Shown: positions 34,212 through 44,006, numbered from the stretch's first letter. The stretch: 64,000 bases of DNA from Kordia sp. (GCF_022447245.1 NZ_JAKVBC010000004.1:1-64000); one strand, 5' to 3'. The notes: generated by a model from the sequence alone, not told the origin. Numbers and translations are program-made.

Positions 34212-35753
34212 CTATTGTCTTCCTGTTTTGTTTTCTTTATAAAATTTGTTCTCTAACGAATTTAAGGCCATTTCCCAGAGGGTTTCATAGGGAATGATTT
34301 CTACTTCGTGTGGTTGATTAGCAACTTCTAGCGGGACTTCACTCAGCTGTTTGGTGTATTTCTTTGCTTTTCTTGTTACGGCAGCCTTGTGGAAGCTACA
34401 AGAAGGGATAAGTAGTAATAATTTGATAAAACAGTTGCTTCGGAAAGAATCATCTTTTCGGAGATATCTATAGCAATATTTGTCTACGGCCTCAATACGA
34501 TCAATAGCGTCATTGTATCTCTTTTGGAGGATGAGGAAGAGGACTTGCACAATGAGAATTGGAATATTTCTACGTCTTTTTTCTTTGGAGAAAGAGGTGA
34601 CTTCATTCAGGAAGCGGCCTAGTTTAAACTTATTAAAACGATTATCGTCTCTTCTAGGTTTAACATTTCCGAGAATGACTAAATAATGGACATAGGCTTC
34701 ATTAATTTTCCATGTTTCCACTATACTTTTAGGTTGGAATTTTAGTAGTTTATGGTTGATAACCTGATCGAAAACTTCATAAGCTTCTTGATATTTTTGG
34801 GTATGCAGACAAAGAATAAAAAATAACTCTAAGTTTTTGAACCAGTTGAATTTACCTTCCTGTATAATACTGTTGCTCCTCATAGCAGCATCTCTTCCTG
34901 CTTCATACTCTTTGAGTTGTGTGTAACAAATGAGCTTTTGATTGAGAAATGTTTGTAAAGCCAATACTGAGACATAACTTTTACCTTCAAAAAAATCTAT
35001 TGCGTCGTCGCATGCCTTGACTGTATTTACGTAATCATTGATACTCATATATATGGCCATGTGAATTAGACGGCCACAAAGGTGAATTTTGTAGGTATCA
35101 AACTCATCCATGATGGGCTTTAGTTCCTCGTAATAAGCTTTGGCTGTTTCGTGAATTTCTTGTTTAGAGAAATTGGCCCTGTGGTAAAGGCTAATGAGTC
35201 GACAGTATAATTCTTCACTTTTACCTACTGCTAGCCACATTTGTGTATAATATTGAAAGCGTTCGTTATATAGCTCAAAGTTCTTTTCATCTCTTTCAAT
35301 CGTAGCAGCATTACTGCGAAGCAAGCGAAATATTTCAACTAATAAATCGGTAAATTCGTACTTGACGGCAGGAGAAAGAATATTTTTACATAGCTCATTA
35401 GCGGATACCTTTGCAGATTTGCCTGTAAGTATTTTTACCGCTGCCCATTCTTTCCAGCAATGGTAATATGCCTTTTGTTGATCATTGTAATAAGGTTGTT
35501 TGAGATCGATAAAAAATACTGTATTAATCAATCGCTTCTTGAGGGTGTTTTTTAAATTTCTATAAGCGGAAGACTTTTCATCTTGATTGAAAAAATGAGT
35601 TGCTGCTTCTTGGTCTGACTTGAATTGACCAGCAAGGACACCTTCATATAACTGATTTACTTTGGTGTCCTTATTATATTGATTGCCAATCACTTCTATT
35701 TGGCGGACTTTATTTTTATTGATGATCGTTACTAGTTCTTGTAGTATTCGCAT
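34212..35753 (-). CDS. Unrecognised ~513-residue helical protein, paralogue 1
   Basis: I do not recognise a named family. The 513 residues have no signal peptide or membrane segment and appear all-helical, with Tyr/Lys/Leu-rich stretches reminiscent of tetratricopeptide-type solenoids. It is homologous end to end with the 515-residue protein at 39542-41089. The N-terminus (LQELVTIINKNKVRQIEVIG), a block SSAYRNLKNTLKKRLINTVF (about 61-80), and above all the last ~115 residues (from IPILIVQVLFLILQKRYN to NKFYKENKTGRQ) are shared, while the middle has drifted. It ends 18 bp from the convergent protease homologue, and the pair's junction was duplicated together. Confidence 0.6.
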   Translation of the reverse strand: MRILQELVTIINKNKVRQIEVIGNQYNKDTKVNQLYEGVLAGQFKSDQEAATHFFNQDEKSSAYRNLKNTLKKRLINTVFFIDLKQPYYNDQQKAYYHCWKEWAAVKILTGKSAKVSANELCKNILSPAVKYEFTDLLVEIFRLLRSNAATIERDEKNFELYNERFQYYTQMWLAVGKSEELYCRLISLYHRANFSKQEIHETAKAYYEELKPIMDEFDTYKIHLCGRLIHMAIYMSINDYVNTVKACDDAIDFFEGKSYVSVLALQTFLNQKLICYTQLKEYEAGRDAAMRSNSIIQEGKFNWFKNLELFFILCLHTQKYQEAYEVFDQVINHKLLKFQPKSIVETWKINEAYVHYLVILGNVKPRRDDNRFNKFKLGRFLNEVTSFSKEKRRRNIPILIVQVLFLILQKRYNDAIDRIEAVDKYCYRYLRKDDSFRSNCFIKLLLLIPSCSFHKAAVTRKAKKYTKQLSEVPLEVANQPHEVEIIPYETLWEMALNSLENKFYKENKTGRQ

Positions 35754-36405
35754 ACCGTTAATTTTTACTTCGTTAGCGACGAATAGATCTGAAAATAAAA
35801 GTTCTTCTTAGTCAAATTTTGCGTGTTCATGCAAAGCTATCGTCTAAACTTAATTACGAATAAGTACTTCTCTCGGGCGATGTGTAAGCTTATGTTTAAA
35901 TGCGTAATTATAATTTATTTTGCTGAAGTGAATCAGGAAAGTAAAGTAATGAGTTGTTAAGCTTCCGTTTAAGTCTTAAGGCTGTAGTGTAATTACTCTC
36001 AATGAAAGTACTAATGCAATGAATAAATATTGGTTTAAAGTTGAATGTGCTGTAGAACTAGTTTGCTAAAGAGTAGCGAATGTTTGAAGGGCAGTGATCA
36101 TTTTACTTCGCAGTTGCTCATTAGCTATTCGATATCATACAAATTTAAATAAGTATTCAACAAAGTCAAGTAAATACTTTGTTTTTTGATCGGTCCAACC
36201 ATTTTCCTCTTTGAAAAAAGAATGCCTATATTTTAGTATAAGGTAGTCATTTAAAATATTGATTTTCAATAATTTATTGATTTGGAATCGAAGGTAGTAT
36301 GGATAACAGTAATTGTCGGTATAAGTCTAGCTGTCTGAGGAATTGGAGCGAAATGCATGCAAGTTTGTAGCATAAGAATGAACAAACTTAAAATCAAGAA
36401 TCATT
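35754..36405. other. Long AT-rich divergent intergenic region
   Basis: The region separates the helical-protein gene from the beta-barrel gene. I see no repeat-family copy, no structured RNA and no reading frame worth calling. Its length is unusual for this window and matches the equally long upstream region of the paralogue (41090-42265), although the two do not align visibly. Confidence 0.4.
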
Positions 36406-38817
36406 ATGCGTTTGAATTATTGCATAACAGGTACCCTATGCCTGTTACTGAACATTTTCGTGCATTCTATATCATTCGGGCAGGATGCAAAAGCGTATCG
36501 CTTTATCATTCAAGATGAAACAGAAAGCCCCGTCCCAAATGCGACAGTACAAGTCTTTGAGGGAGAAGATTTGTGGATGGCGGGTTATACCGATACATTA
36601 GGTGTTTTCTCTTTTGAAAAAGGTAAAACGGATCAAATCCAAGTTGAAATTAGTTATCTAGGATATGAAATTTGGAAGAGTCCTTATGATTTATCAAAAG
36701 AATCAAATGATATTAAAGTCCAACTGATTCCTGATGCTAAATGGATTGATTTAGTAACAGTAAAAGCAGATCGAAAGATCATCAAGCAAGAAGCAGACCG
36801 CCTAGTACTACAGATAGATGGTAAAAATACCCTTGGGAATAATGCTATTGAGATTTTGGAAAATGCACCTGGCGTTTTAGTGCAAGAAAACGATATTTCC
36901 TATCTTGGGAAAGGTGTAAAAATATTGATCGATGGTCGTCCCACTAAATTAAGTCCAACCCAGATTGGTAATTATCTGAATAAAAAAGGGGCTTATGCCA
37001 TTAAACGAATTGAGTTAATTGCAGATCCAGGTGCTGCTCAGGATGCATCCTTCGATGGCCGAGTGATAAATATCATTACGCAAAGACGTGAAGGGGACGG
37101 TTATACAGCAGGCCTATCCACGACAGCTATACAACGCTCTGAGTTTCTTTCTGGAACAAGCGGTGTGGATTTTCATATGCAATATGGAAACCTTAGTCTT
37201 TTTGCGGATGCTGGTTATTATAATGATCGTCGTACAGAAAGATCTATTAATAATAGAGCCATTGATTTTGATAGTGGAAATACCGAAATCAATGAATCCA
37301 GTAAGGTACGCCCAGAAGGCACTGGTTACAATTATACTGTAGGGGTGGATTATGATCTGCATCCTAAATCTATCTTGGGTTTTAAATATGTCGGTTCTCA
37401 AGATGAAGCCAATCGATCACTTCGAGGTTTATCCAATATTTTTAATAATGGACAATTAGATTCATTGGTAAGTATTGATGATGAAACGACTGGAGATTAT
37501 TCATCTAATACTTTTAACTTAAATAATAAAACAATCCTTGACTCTACAGGAGCATTTATCAATCTAGATATTGACTATGATATTATTGATAATACTTCTG
37601 CTAGTGATCAAATCTTTAATACACTGAATACCAGCATGGAACCTTTGCATGCGCCAGATAAACGGTTCCAAGACATTGGAAGTCGAAACCGCTTATTTGG
37701 TGTAAAGCTAGATTATCAAAAGAAGTTTACAACTTGGAAGATAGATGCTGGTTTGAAATACTCACAATCGAATATTGACCAGACTTTAAATCAACTGTTT
37801 GACAATGGAACCAATACACTGAGTTTATTAGATACACTCAATTATCGAGAGGATATCTATGCAGCTTATGTAGATATTAGAGGAAAGAGCAAGTTTTTTA
37901 ATTATCGAGTGAGTCTTCGTTCTGAATTAACAGATTACGAGGGTAGTGCTAGCAGCCTTTTTGCTTCCATTGGCGATCGATATTTGAATGTTTTTCCAAG
38001 TGTATTTTTGGCGAAAAGCCTAAGTGAAAAGCATTATGTGGTATTGGCTTACCAAAAGAAAATTAGACGTCCTCGATTTGGACAATTGATTCCATTTAGA
38101 AGATATACTAGTGCATTCTTTTATTATGTGGGGAATCCTCAATTACAACCGTTTTTCCCGCATAGTGTAGAGGCTAGATATTTTTATAATGACAAATACT
38201 TTATTAGTGCACGATACGAAAAAGCCAACAATCGAATCCTAGGTTTTAGCCAAGTTGAATCAAATTCAAATGTAGTAGCAGGAATTAAACAGAATAATGG
38301 AAGCTACGAAAAATTTGTATGGATTGCGGGCTATAATGGAAAGATAAAGAAATGGTTCTCATTGAATGCCAACTTTGTTTATTCCTTTGGAAGTCAATCG
38401 CTTGTAAGCGAAGGTGTAGAGGAAGTGTTTGAATATGATACTTACAATATTTCCTTAAATCCAAGTTTCAAAATCAGTAAGGCTCTACGGGCTAATCTGA
38501 ATTTATATTACAGCTCAAATGTTTATTACGATGTATCTCAGACCTTAAATTACTGGAATTTAGGATTCCGTATTAGCCAGACGGTACTGAAAGGAGCAGC
38601 TTATATTTCGCTTTCAGGCAGTGACCTTTTCCTGAAGAATATCACAAGAAGAAAAGCAGATTATACAAACATCTCTTCTTATGTCGAAAATAACTGGGAT
38701 AGTCGCATTTTCCGTCTGTCATTCTCTTATAATTTTGGACAAGACGATGTACGTAAACAAAGAAAAAGAGCTAAAACGGCTAATAATGATGTGCGTCGTA
38801 GAGTAGGGGGTAATTAG
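36406..38817 (+). CDS. Outer-membrane beta-barrel protein with CarboxypepD_reg-like N-terminus (TonB-dependent receptor-like)
   Basis: This 803-residue protein has a signal peptide (about 1-25, ending SISFGQ). A carboxypeptidase-regulatory-like beta sandwich follows (about 30-112), then a plug-like region with NNAIEILENAPGVLVQ and IKRIELIADPGAAQDAS (about 140-215). The C-terminal two-thirds is a beta-barrel rich in alternating aromatic strands and ends in a strand with RLSFSYNFGQ shortly before a basic tail. The order matches the Bacteroidota outer membrane beta-barrel family proteins related to TonB-dependent receptors. No SusD-like partner is adjacent, so glycan uptake is not indicated; the ligand is unknown. 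Confidence 0.8.
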   Translation: MRLNYCITGTLCLLLNIFVHSISFGQDAKAYRFIIQDETESPVPNATVQVFEGEDLWMAGYTDTLGVFSFEKGKTDQIQVEISYLGYEIWKSPYDLSKESNDIKVQLIPDAKWIDLVTVKADRKIIKQEADRLVLQIDGKNTLGNNAIEILENAPGVLVQENDISYLGKGVKILIDGRPTKLSPTQIGNYLNKKGAYAIKRIELIADPGAAQDASFDGRVINIITQRREGDGYTAGLSTTAIQRSEFLSGTSGVDFHMQYGNLSLFADAGYYNDRRTERSINNRAIDFDSGNTEINESSKVRPEGTGYNYTVGVDYDLHPKSILGFKYVGSQDEANRSLRGLSNIFNNGQLDSLVSIDDETTGDYSSNTFNLNNKTILDSTGAFINLDIDYDIIDNTSASDQIFNTLNTSMEPLHAPDKRFQDIGSRNRLFGVKLDYQKKFTTWKIDAGLKYSQSNIDQTLNQLFDNGTNTLSLLDTLNYREDIYAAYVDIRGKSKFFNYRVSLRSELTDYEGSASSLFASIGDRYLNVFPSVFLAKSLSEKHYVVLAYQKKIRRPRFGQLIPFRRYTSAFFYYVGNPQLQPFFPHSVEARYFYNDKYFISARYEKANNRILGFSQVESNSNVVAGIKQNNGSYEKFVWIAGYNGKIKKWFSLNANFVYSFGSQSLVSEGVEEVFEYDTYNISLNPSFKISKALRANLNLYYSSNVYYDVSQTLNYWNLGFRISQTVLKGAAYISLSGSDLFLKNITRRKADYTNISSYVENNWDSRIFRLSFSYNFGQDDVRKQRKRAKTANNDVRRRVGGN

Positions 38818-39111
38818 GATATCCTCAAAAAAAGAAGCTATTGATTGCAAGATATTGGCAGTTTGTTGGGTGAGTGTTGAAAGGTTTTATCCTTACCAGC
38901 TGCGAATAACCTAAAGAATCACATTGGGGTAATCGTCTTTCTAAAACTACCTTACCTTATTGTCTGTAGGGATGATCAAGAAAACATTCTGCGAATAGCG
39001 CAGTCTTAATTTAGCAAGTCTATAGCTACTTTAATTGCATCCTCTTTTTTTACCCCTAGAATGTATTAAATATCAGTATTTTTATTCCCATATCTATTGG
39101 AAACTTCCGCA

Positions 39112-39259
39112 TAAGCGGCTAGTCAAAATTGCTTGTATAATAAAATTGTTTGCTTAGAAATTATAAGTAGCTGACTACATGGAAGCTACGCATGATTGGC
39201 TGAATTTTATTATGCCAATTCCAGCCTGCTGGCAGACATGGTCTCGGGCAAACTACTTA
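39112..39259 (+). repeat. Dispersed structured repeat family A, copy A2
   Basis: This 148-bp copy runs from TAAGCGGCTAG to CTACTTA. It keeps the outer arms (ATAATAAAATTG and GAATTTTATTAT) and an inner stem GTAGCT/AGCTAC (39167-39172 with 39184-39189). In copy A1 the inner stem is GTAACT/AGTTAC, so a G-C pair here replaces an A-T pair there. Part of the right middle section is deleted. Confidence 0.75.
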
Positions 39260-39373
39260 ATATATAACCCTTCATTTAATCTTGAAATTTTCGTTTTACG
39301 TCAACTCCAACAACCTAATAGGCCCGATGGATGAATTGTGCTTTATTATCAGCAATTTTGAAGATTCATCAAT

Positions 39374-39520
39374 ATGAAAGTGGATGCCAATGGAGAATTT
39401 TATAAACCTCATGTAGCCAATGTTATGTCTCAATATCCAAGCTATCCCGCTTGTAGATTTACGTATGAGCAACTGCTCAAAATGGCAAATAGCTACTTTG
39501 AGACGGAGGATAAAATGTGA
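39374..39520 (+). pseudogene. Duplicated 3' fragment of the M43 protease homologue
   Basis: About 49 codons correspond to residues 222-268 of the protein at 33387-34193, from DANGEFYKPHVANVMSQY to the stop. By eye there are about 11 differences over some 148 nt. Here the terminal Trp codon is TGA, and one conserved Cys is Pro. Weak similarity can be followed a further 30-40 bp upstream and then stops, so the catalytic region and signal peptide are absent. The fragment is convergent with the second helical-protein gene exactly as in the parental locus. Confidence 0.8.
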
Positions 39521-39541
39521 TAATCACCACCTAGCACCTTA

Positions 39542-41089
39542 CTATTGTCTTCCTGTTTTCCTTTCTTTATAAAATTTGTTTTCTAACGAATTTAAGGCCA
39601 TTTCCCAGAGGATTTCATAGGGAATAATTTCTACTTCGTGTGGTTGATTAGCAACTTCTAAAGGCGTTTTCTTCAGCTGAGTTAAGTACTTCATTGCTTT
39701 TCTTTCAATGGCTGCTTTGTGAAAGCTAGAACTTGGAATAAGTAATAACATTTTAATAAAGCAGTTACTCCTAAACGTATCATTTCTTCTGAGGTATCGA
39801 TAGCAATATTTATCAATCGCTTCAATTCTATCGATCGCATGATTATATCTTTTTTGGAGGATCAAGAAGAGAATTTGAATAATAAGGATTGGGATATTGT
39901 ATTTTCTTTTATCCTTTGATAATGAAGGTACCTCATTGATAAACTTACCTAGTTTAAATTTGCTTAATGCCATCTCATCATTTACAGTTGGAATTTTCTT
40001 TAGTTTGATGAGATAATGAATATAAGCCTCATAAATTTTCCATGATTCTTTGACACTATTAGGTTGATATTTAAGGAATTTATGGTTTTTTGCTAGTTGA
40101 AAATATTGATAGGCTTTATTAAATTTTTTACTGTGAACTGCTAAAATAAATATCAGTTCAATAGTCTTAAACCAATTGTATTTATCTTCTTTTGATATCA
40201 AGTCTAAACAACGCTTTGCTATTCGTTCACCATTATCGTATTGTTTCAGCTGTGTGTGGCAAACAAGCTGTTGGTGATAAAATACCAACATTGGTGTTCG
40301 TGCTACATACTCCTTGCTTTCAAAAAAACGGATAGCTCTTTTACAAACTTGAATGGTAGAGTGATAATCATTGATACTCATGTAAATGAAAATCCGGATC
40401 ATATTGCCAAACAAGTGTAGTTTTTGAGAGCAATAATTTTCCATATAATCTTTTATTTGCCTGTAGCTTTCCTTGGCAAAAAGATGTATTTCTTCTTTTT
40501 TGGCGTTTTTATTGGTGTATTTCGCAACTAGTTTTAAGTAATACTCATTGGCTTCATCTTCTGTATTCAGGATTTCATTGTATTTTTTGAATAAGCAATT
40601 GTAATGATCAAATAACTCTGGTTTTTGACTAAAATGGCTGTAATGTTTGCGAAGGAAGCGAAGGATGTCTACAGATAAATCTGTAAACTCATAGTAAATA
40701 GATTGTTGTAAAATCTTTTCAGCAATTTCTAAGGGGGCCAATCTAGCTGCTTTTCCAATTAGAATTTTGGCTGCAGCCCAATTTTTCCAACAATTTAAAT
40801 AAGCTTTTTGGTTTTCGTTAAATTGACTTTGACTAACATCGATAAAAAAGACTGTATTGAGCAATCTATTTTTTAAAGTGTTTTTGAGGTTTCTAAAGCT
40901 AGAGGAAGTTGCAGGTTTATTAAAAAAATAAATAGCAGCATCTTCTTCAGATTCAAATTCGTTATAAGCTATTTTTTCGTATAGCTCTTGTATTTTGGTA
41001 GCATTCTCTGCCGCAGTTTGTCCAATAATTTCAATTTGGCGTGTTTTATTTTTAGTTATTATAGCAATTAGCTCTTGGAGTACTTTCAT
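39542..41089 (-). CDS. Unrecognised ~515-residue helical protein, paralogue 2
   Basis: This cytoplasmic, all-helical protein of unknown function is the second copy of the family at 34212-35753. Both begin with a Leu-Gln-Glu-Leu helix followed by NKxRQIEVIG/NKTRQIEIIG, share an RNLKNTLK(K/N)RL(I/L)NTVFFID block, and have nearly the same last ~115 residues ending KTGRQ. The central 300 residues have diverged much more, with many substitutions but almost no length change. The region around its stop codon is nearly identical at DNA level to the first locus. The upstream gap is long (over 1.1 kb). No enzymatic motif is visible. Confidence 0.6.
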   Translation of the reverse strand: MKVLQELIAIITKNKTRQIEIIGQTAAENATKIQELYEKIAYNEFESEEDAAIYFFNKPATSSSFRNLKNTLKNRLLNTVFFIDVSQSQFNENQKAYLNCWKNWAAAKILIGKAARLAPLEIAEKILQQSIYYEFTDLSVDILRFLRKHYSHFSQKPELFDHYNCLFKKYNEILNTEDEANEYYLKLVAKYTNKNAKKEEIHLFAKESYRQIKDYMENYCSQKLHLFGNMIRIFIYMSINDYHSTIQVCKRAIRFFESKEYVARTPMLVFYHQQLVCHTQLKQYDNGERIAKRCLDLISKEDKYNWFKTIELIFILAVHSKKFNKAYQYFQLAKNHKFLKYQPNSVKESWKIYEAYIHYLIKLKKIPTVNDEMALSKFKLGKFINEVPSLSKDKRKYNIPILIIQILFLILQKRYNHAIDRIEAIDKYCYRYLRRNDTFRSNCFIKMLLLIPSSSFHKAAIERKAMKYLTQLKKTPLEVANQPHEVEIIPYEILWEMALNSLENKFYKERKTGRQ

Positions 41090-42265
41090 AGCCTGTTTAG
41101 TTTTCCTTTAATAAATAGATATATATTCATTTTCTTATTGAGCAGGACATCATCCTAACGCATAAAAAATGAGAAGTAGTTTACTTCGTTGAGATTTCAA
41201 ATCAAAAGGTATATTTCAACTTGTAAATAACTGAAGGACAGTCCGTGTAGAACAAATTAATTCGCGTGTATATTAATACTCTCCTTAGTAAAAGATATGG
41301 AGTTAGAGGTGAATATCTTAGATTGATATTTTCTTTAATATTTGTGTCCAATATAATGCTTACTCAAAATGAAAGCAAGTTTCAATAGTCTTATTTAGAA
41401 TATTATGTACTTAAGTTTATGATAATCAATATTTTGTATAGGTTGATTGAAATTGAGTAGATGTCAAACTGGCAATCTTTGTCTACAACTTAGTCATTTG
41501 AATAGATGAAATTTGAAACATAATATTTCTTTCATGACTTAACCTTTATTACGTATAACAGCCTTTTTATCCCTAGGAATTATTAGCTCTCCAGAGGATA
41601 TGGATAATTTAACTCCTGAACAATCTAAGCAGGTTGCGATTGTTATTGTAGATTACGGCATACCTTGATTTTGTTTAGTTGTTATTAGGTTAAAATATTG
41701 ATTTATAAGTACTTGTGTTTTTACTTGTTTTTTTATTGTAAAATTAGTTCTTGTCACTTTTAGCTTTTTTGTCAAAATTATTGCTGCTTTAAACTATTAA
41801 CTTGTGACTGTATTTAGAGAGAAAATGGTTATTGAAAACATGACCATAGCAAAATACTAACAGTTTTTCGATTGCTACTCACAATTTAGAGCGCATTATT
41901 TGATTTTCCAGAATGGAAATAATCCGATAATTTCTCTAACAATACAAAGTCTTTCAATAGTTGCAAGTCCAATTTATCAGCTAAATATTACCTTAAGAAG
42001 TCTGTTAAATTAAAGCTGGATTACAGTATTCTGACGGAATTTGAGGATTGCTACTTATTTTACAAGTAGAAGTGTAGTGAGAGATTATAACAGTATTTGG
42101 ATAGGATATCCTAATTTGAAAAATGATTTGTACCATAGTTTAAAGCTTAATTTTTATTCATTAAATCTATACAGTTTTACAAACATTTATGGTATTGCAT
42201 CAGTGCAAAGAAGATATCAAAGTGTAAATAATCAAGTTCAGTTTATCAATTTGAATAACATAAAT
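41090..42265. other. 1.2-kb AT-rich intergenic region
   Basis: No supported gene lies here. A 41-codon stop-free stretch near 41545-41668 lacks a convincing start. No tRNA, repeat-family copy or inverted repeat of note was seen. An upstream extension of the lipoprotein frame from a TTG at 42041 crosses part of this region but lacks coding character. Confidence 0.4.
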
Positions 42266-43225
42266 ATGCCTTTTAAGAAAAAGCAGTTTGGAATGAGCTT
42301 AAGTACAAGATTGATCTTATTATTAATAGTAATTAGTTGTTCATCTGAAACAATGTCGCAGCAAACAGCATATTATCCACCTCATAAAGCAAGTGTTTCA
42401 AAAGCTGATTTTGAGCATGGTACGAAAGTCTTGAAAAATACTTACAGTAGGATTAAGCGAAGAAACGGTCGAATACAATGTATAGATTATTGGAATATTG
42501 CAGTAGGTTATACCTATTTGCAAGAAAATAAGGATACTATTAGAGGTTTAATATTGCGTAGTTACCAAAAAAATCCGGAACTATTCTTAATGGCGTTAAA
42601 TCCAGAATCTAATGCTATTAATCTGTGGCGAGATATATTGCCAAAAGAAGAGTTTTCTTCATTATTTGGTAGTGTAGATGCTGAAAATTACAGACTCTAT
42701 CATGGTGCTGAACAGAAAACAGCTGAAGAGGGGATTAGCCAAAATGCTTTGATTCAAGGGCAGCCAAAAACCGTTCAAAAAAAGAAGTATCAATATGATG
42801 AGGAGCTGAAACAATTGATGAAAAAAATCGATGCAGCAGATCAAGCAGTCAGAGGAGATTGGGATAATCCTGATCTAGAGCAAATGAGGATAGTTGATGA
42901 ACGCAATTTGAAGACCATTGATTCATTATACAATATTTATCAAACCTATATCGGAAAGACGATGGTAGGGGATGATTATGAACATGTAATGTGGTTAGTG
43001 ATACAGCACGCGGATCTTGCTACAATGGAAAGATATCTGCCAGTCTTACATACTGCCATTCAAGAAGATGAGTTGTCTGTAGGAGCTTTTAAGATGACTT
43101 TAGATAGAATTTATGCTATTAAATTTAATTACCAAATTTATGGTTCACAATATGCAGTTCCCGCAATTCCAATTGCACCTGATCATATTGTAAAAGAAGT
43201 AAAGCAGAAATATCAATTAGATTAA
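42266..43225 (+). CDS. Probable lipoprotein with a DUF6624-like domain
   Basis: I start this at the ATG at 42266 (319 residues), because the residues just after it (LSTRLILLLIVISC) make a lipoprotein signal with the cysteine in VISC. Translation from the TTG at 42041 would bury this signal 75 residues deep. The C-terminal part (about 190-319) shows RIVDERNLKTIDSLYNIYQ, a MWLVIQHADLATMERYLPVL block and YQIYGSQY, the pattern of DUF6624 proteins, whose function is unknown. The mature protein would be anchored in the outer or inner membrane. Repeat copy A3 begins 2 bp after the stop codon. Confidence 0.6.
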   Translation: MPFKKKQFGMSLSTRLILLLIVISCSSETMSQQTAYYPPHKASVSKADFEHGTKVLKNTYSRIKRRNGRIQCIDYWNIAVGYTYLQENKDTIRGLILRSYQKNPELFLMALNPESNAINLWRDILPKEEFSSLFGSVDAENYRLYHGAEQKTAEEGISQNALIQGQPKTVQKKKYQYDEELKQLMKKIDAADQAVRGDWDNPDLEQMRIVDERNLKTIDSLYNIYQTYIGKTMVGDDYEHVMWLVIQHADLATMERYLPVLHTAIQEDELSVGAFKMTLDRIYAIKFNYQIYGSQYAVPAIPIAPDHIVKEVKQKYQLD

Positions 43226-43227
43226 GG

Positions 43228-43350
43228 TAAGCGGCTAGTCAAAATTGCTTGTATAATAAAATTGTCTCTACGAAAATCATAAGAAACTGACGATAGTAAA
43301 GTTACGCATGATTTTTGTAGGGACGCTAAAACCTGTCTGCTTTCTATGGT
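43228..43350 (+). repeat. Dispersed structured repeat family A, copy A3 (3' part missing)
   Basis: It runs from TAAGCGGCTAG to about 43350. The main hairpin is the best in the family: GTCTCTACGAAAATCAT (43264-43280) pairs over all 17 positions with ATGATTTTTGTAGGGAC (43308-43324), two of them G-T. The inner AACT/AGTT pairing is also kept. The right-hand TTTTATT arm and CTACTTA end are not present. Confidence 0.75.
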
Positions 43351-43547
43351 TAATCCAAGCAAATGTTTAAATTTTTTTCATATATAACTTGATTTCTTAC
43401 GACAGCAAAAACGCGAAGAATGATTTTATTTCTCAAAGCATTGATAACACTCAAGAATGGTTTACCTCAGCTAAAAAATCGTGCTCAATCTTATTATCCT
43501 TAGTTGCTTGGAATTTTTGCACTGACCATCCAGTTACTATGCTTGTT

Positions 43548-44006
43548 TTATTTTTGTAAAAAAATTGCTTTTAAGCAATTCCAGAGAGCGGCAGATTTAA
43601 CTTTTCCCCCTGCTTTACGTTCTTTAAGAATAATGGATAAGTCATCGGCGAATATAAAACGAATATTGTTAAGTAGAAAAGGCTGATATAACTTGATAGA
43701 TATGTTAAGGCCAATTTCTTGCGGCTTGCGCCCAAACACCAATACGTATTTAATACTATTTGAGCAAGTAATCTGAGCGAGTGAAAAGCTTGGTATATTT
43801 TCGGCAGGGAGCCAAAGAGTATCTTGCTCTATATCTATTTTAGCAGCAGCTAGAATTTTAGCTAAAAAAGCTTGTAATTCATTTGCTGAATCTAAAACAT
43901 TATAAGTTATAAAAATACCTTTTGTATTTTTACCTTTTAATTGTGATTTCCACTTTGTGGGTTCTGAAACAGAGAATATTTGAAAATCTCTAAAGCTAGG
44001 ACTCAA
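43548..44006 (-). CDS. Unrecognised 152-residue protein with an uncertain start
   Basis: I do not recognise the family. The protein is soluble, with alternating strands and helices, including FSLAQITCSNSIKYVLVFG (about 73-91) and a C-terminal GGKVKSAALWNCLKAIFL helix. The layout faintly recalls small accessory subunits with a Rossmann-like core, but I cannot name one. The frame opens at TTG (44004-44006), with a stop five codons upstream and no ATG. An ATG at 44029 lies in another frame and hits a stop after eight codons, which would be explained by a one-base frameshift. The 5' end may therefore be damaged or wrongly read. Confidence 0.45.
   Translation of the reverse strand: MSPSFRDFQIFSVSEPTKWKSQLKGKNTKGIFITYNVLDSANELQAFLAKILAAAKIDIEQDTLWLPAENIPSFSLAQITCSNSIKYVLVFGRKPQEIGLNISIKLYQPFLLNNIRFIFADDLSIILKERKAGGKVKSAALWNCLKAIFLQK

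Noticed and set aside
41545-41668. 41-codon stop-free stretch ending in IVIVDYGIP
   Set aside because: No start codon before residue 20, no neighbouring continuation in other frames, and no similarity to anything nearby.
42041-42265. N-terminal extension of the DUF6624-like lipoprotein from a TTG
   Set aside because: It would place the lipoprotein signal 75 residues inside the protein; the ATG at 42266 fits the signal exactly.
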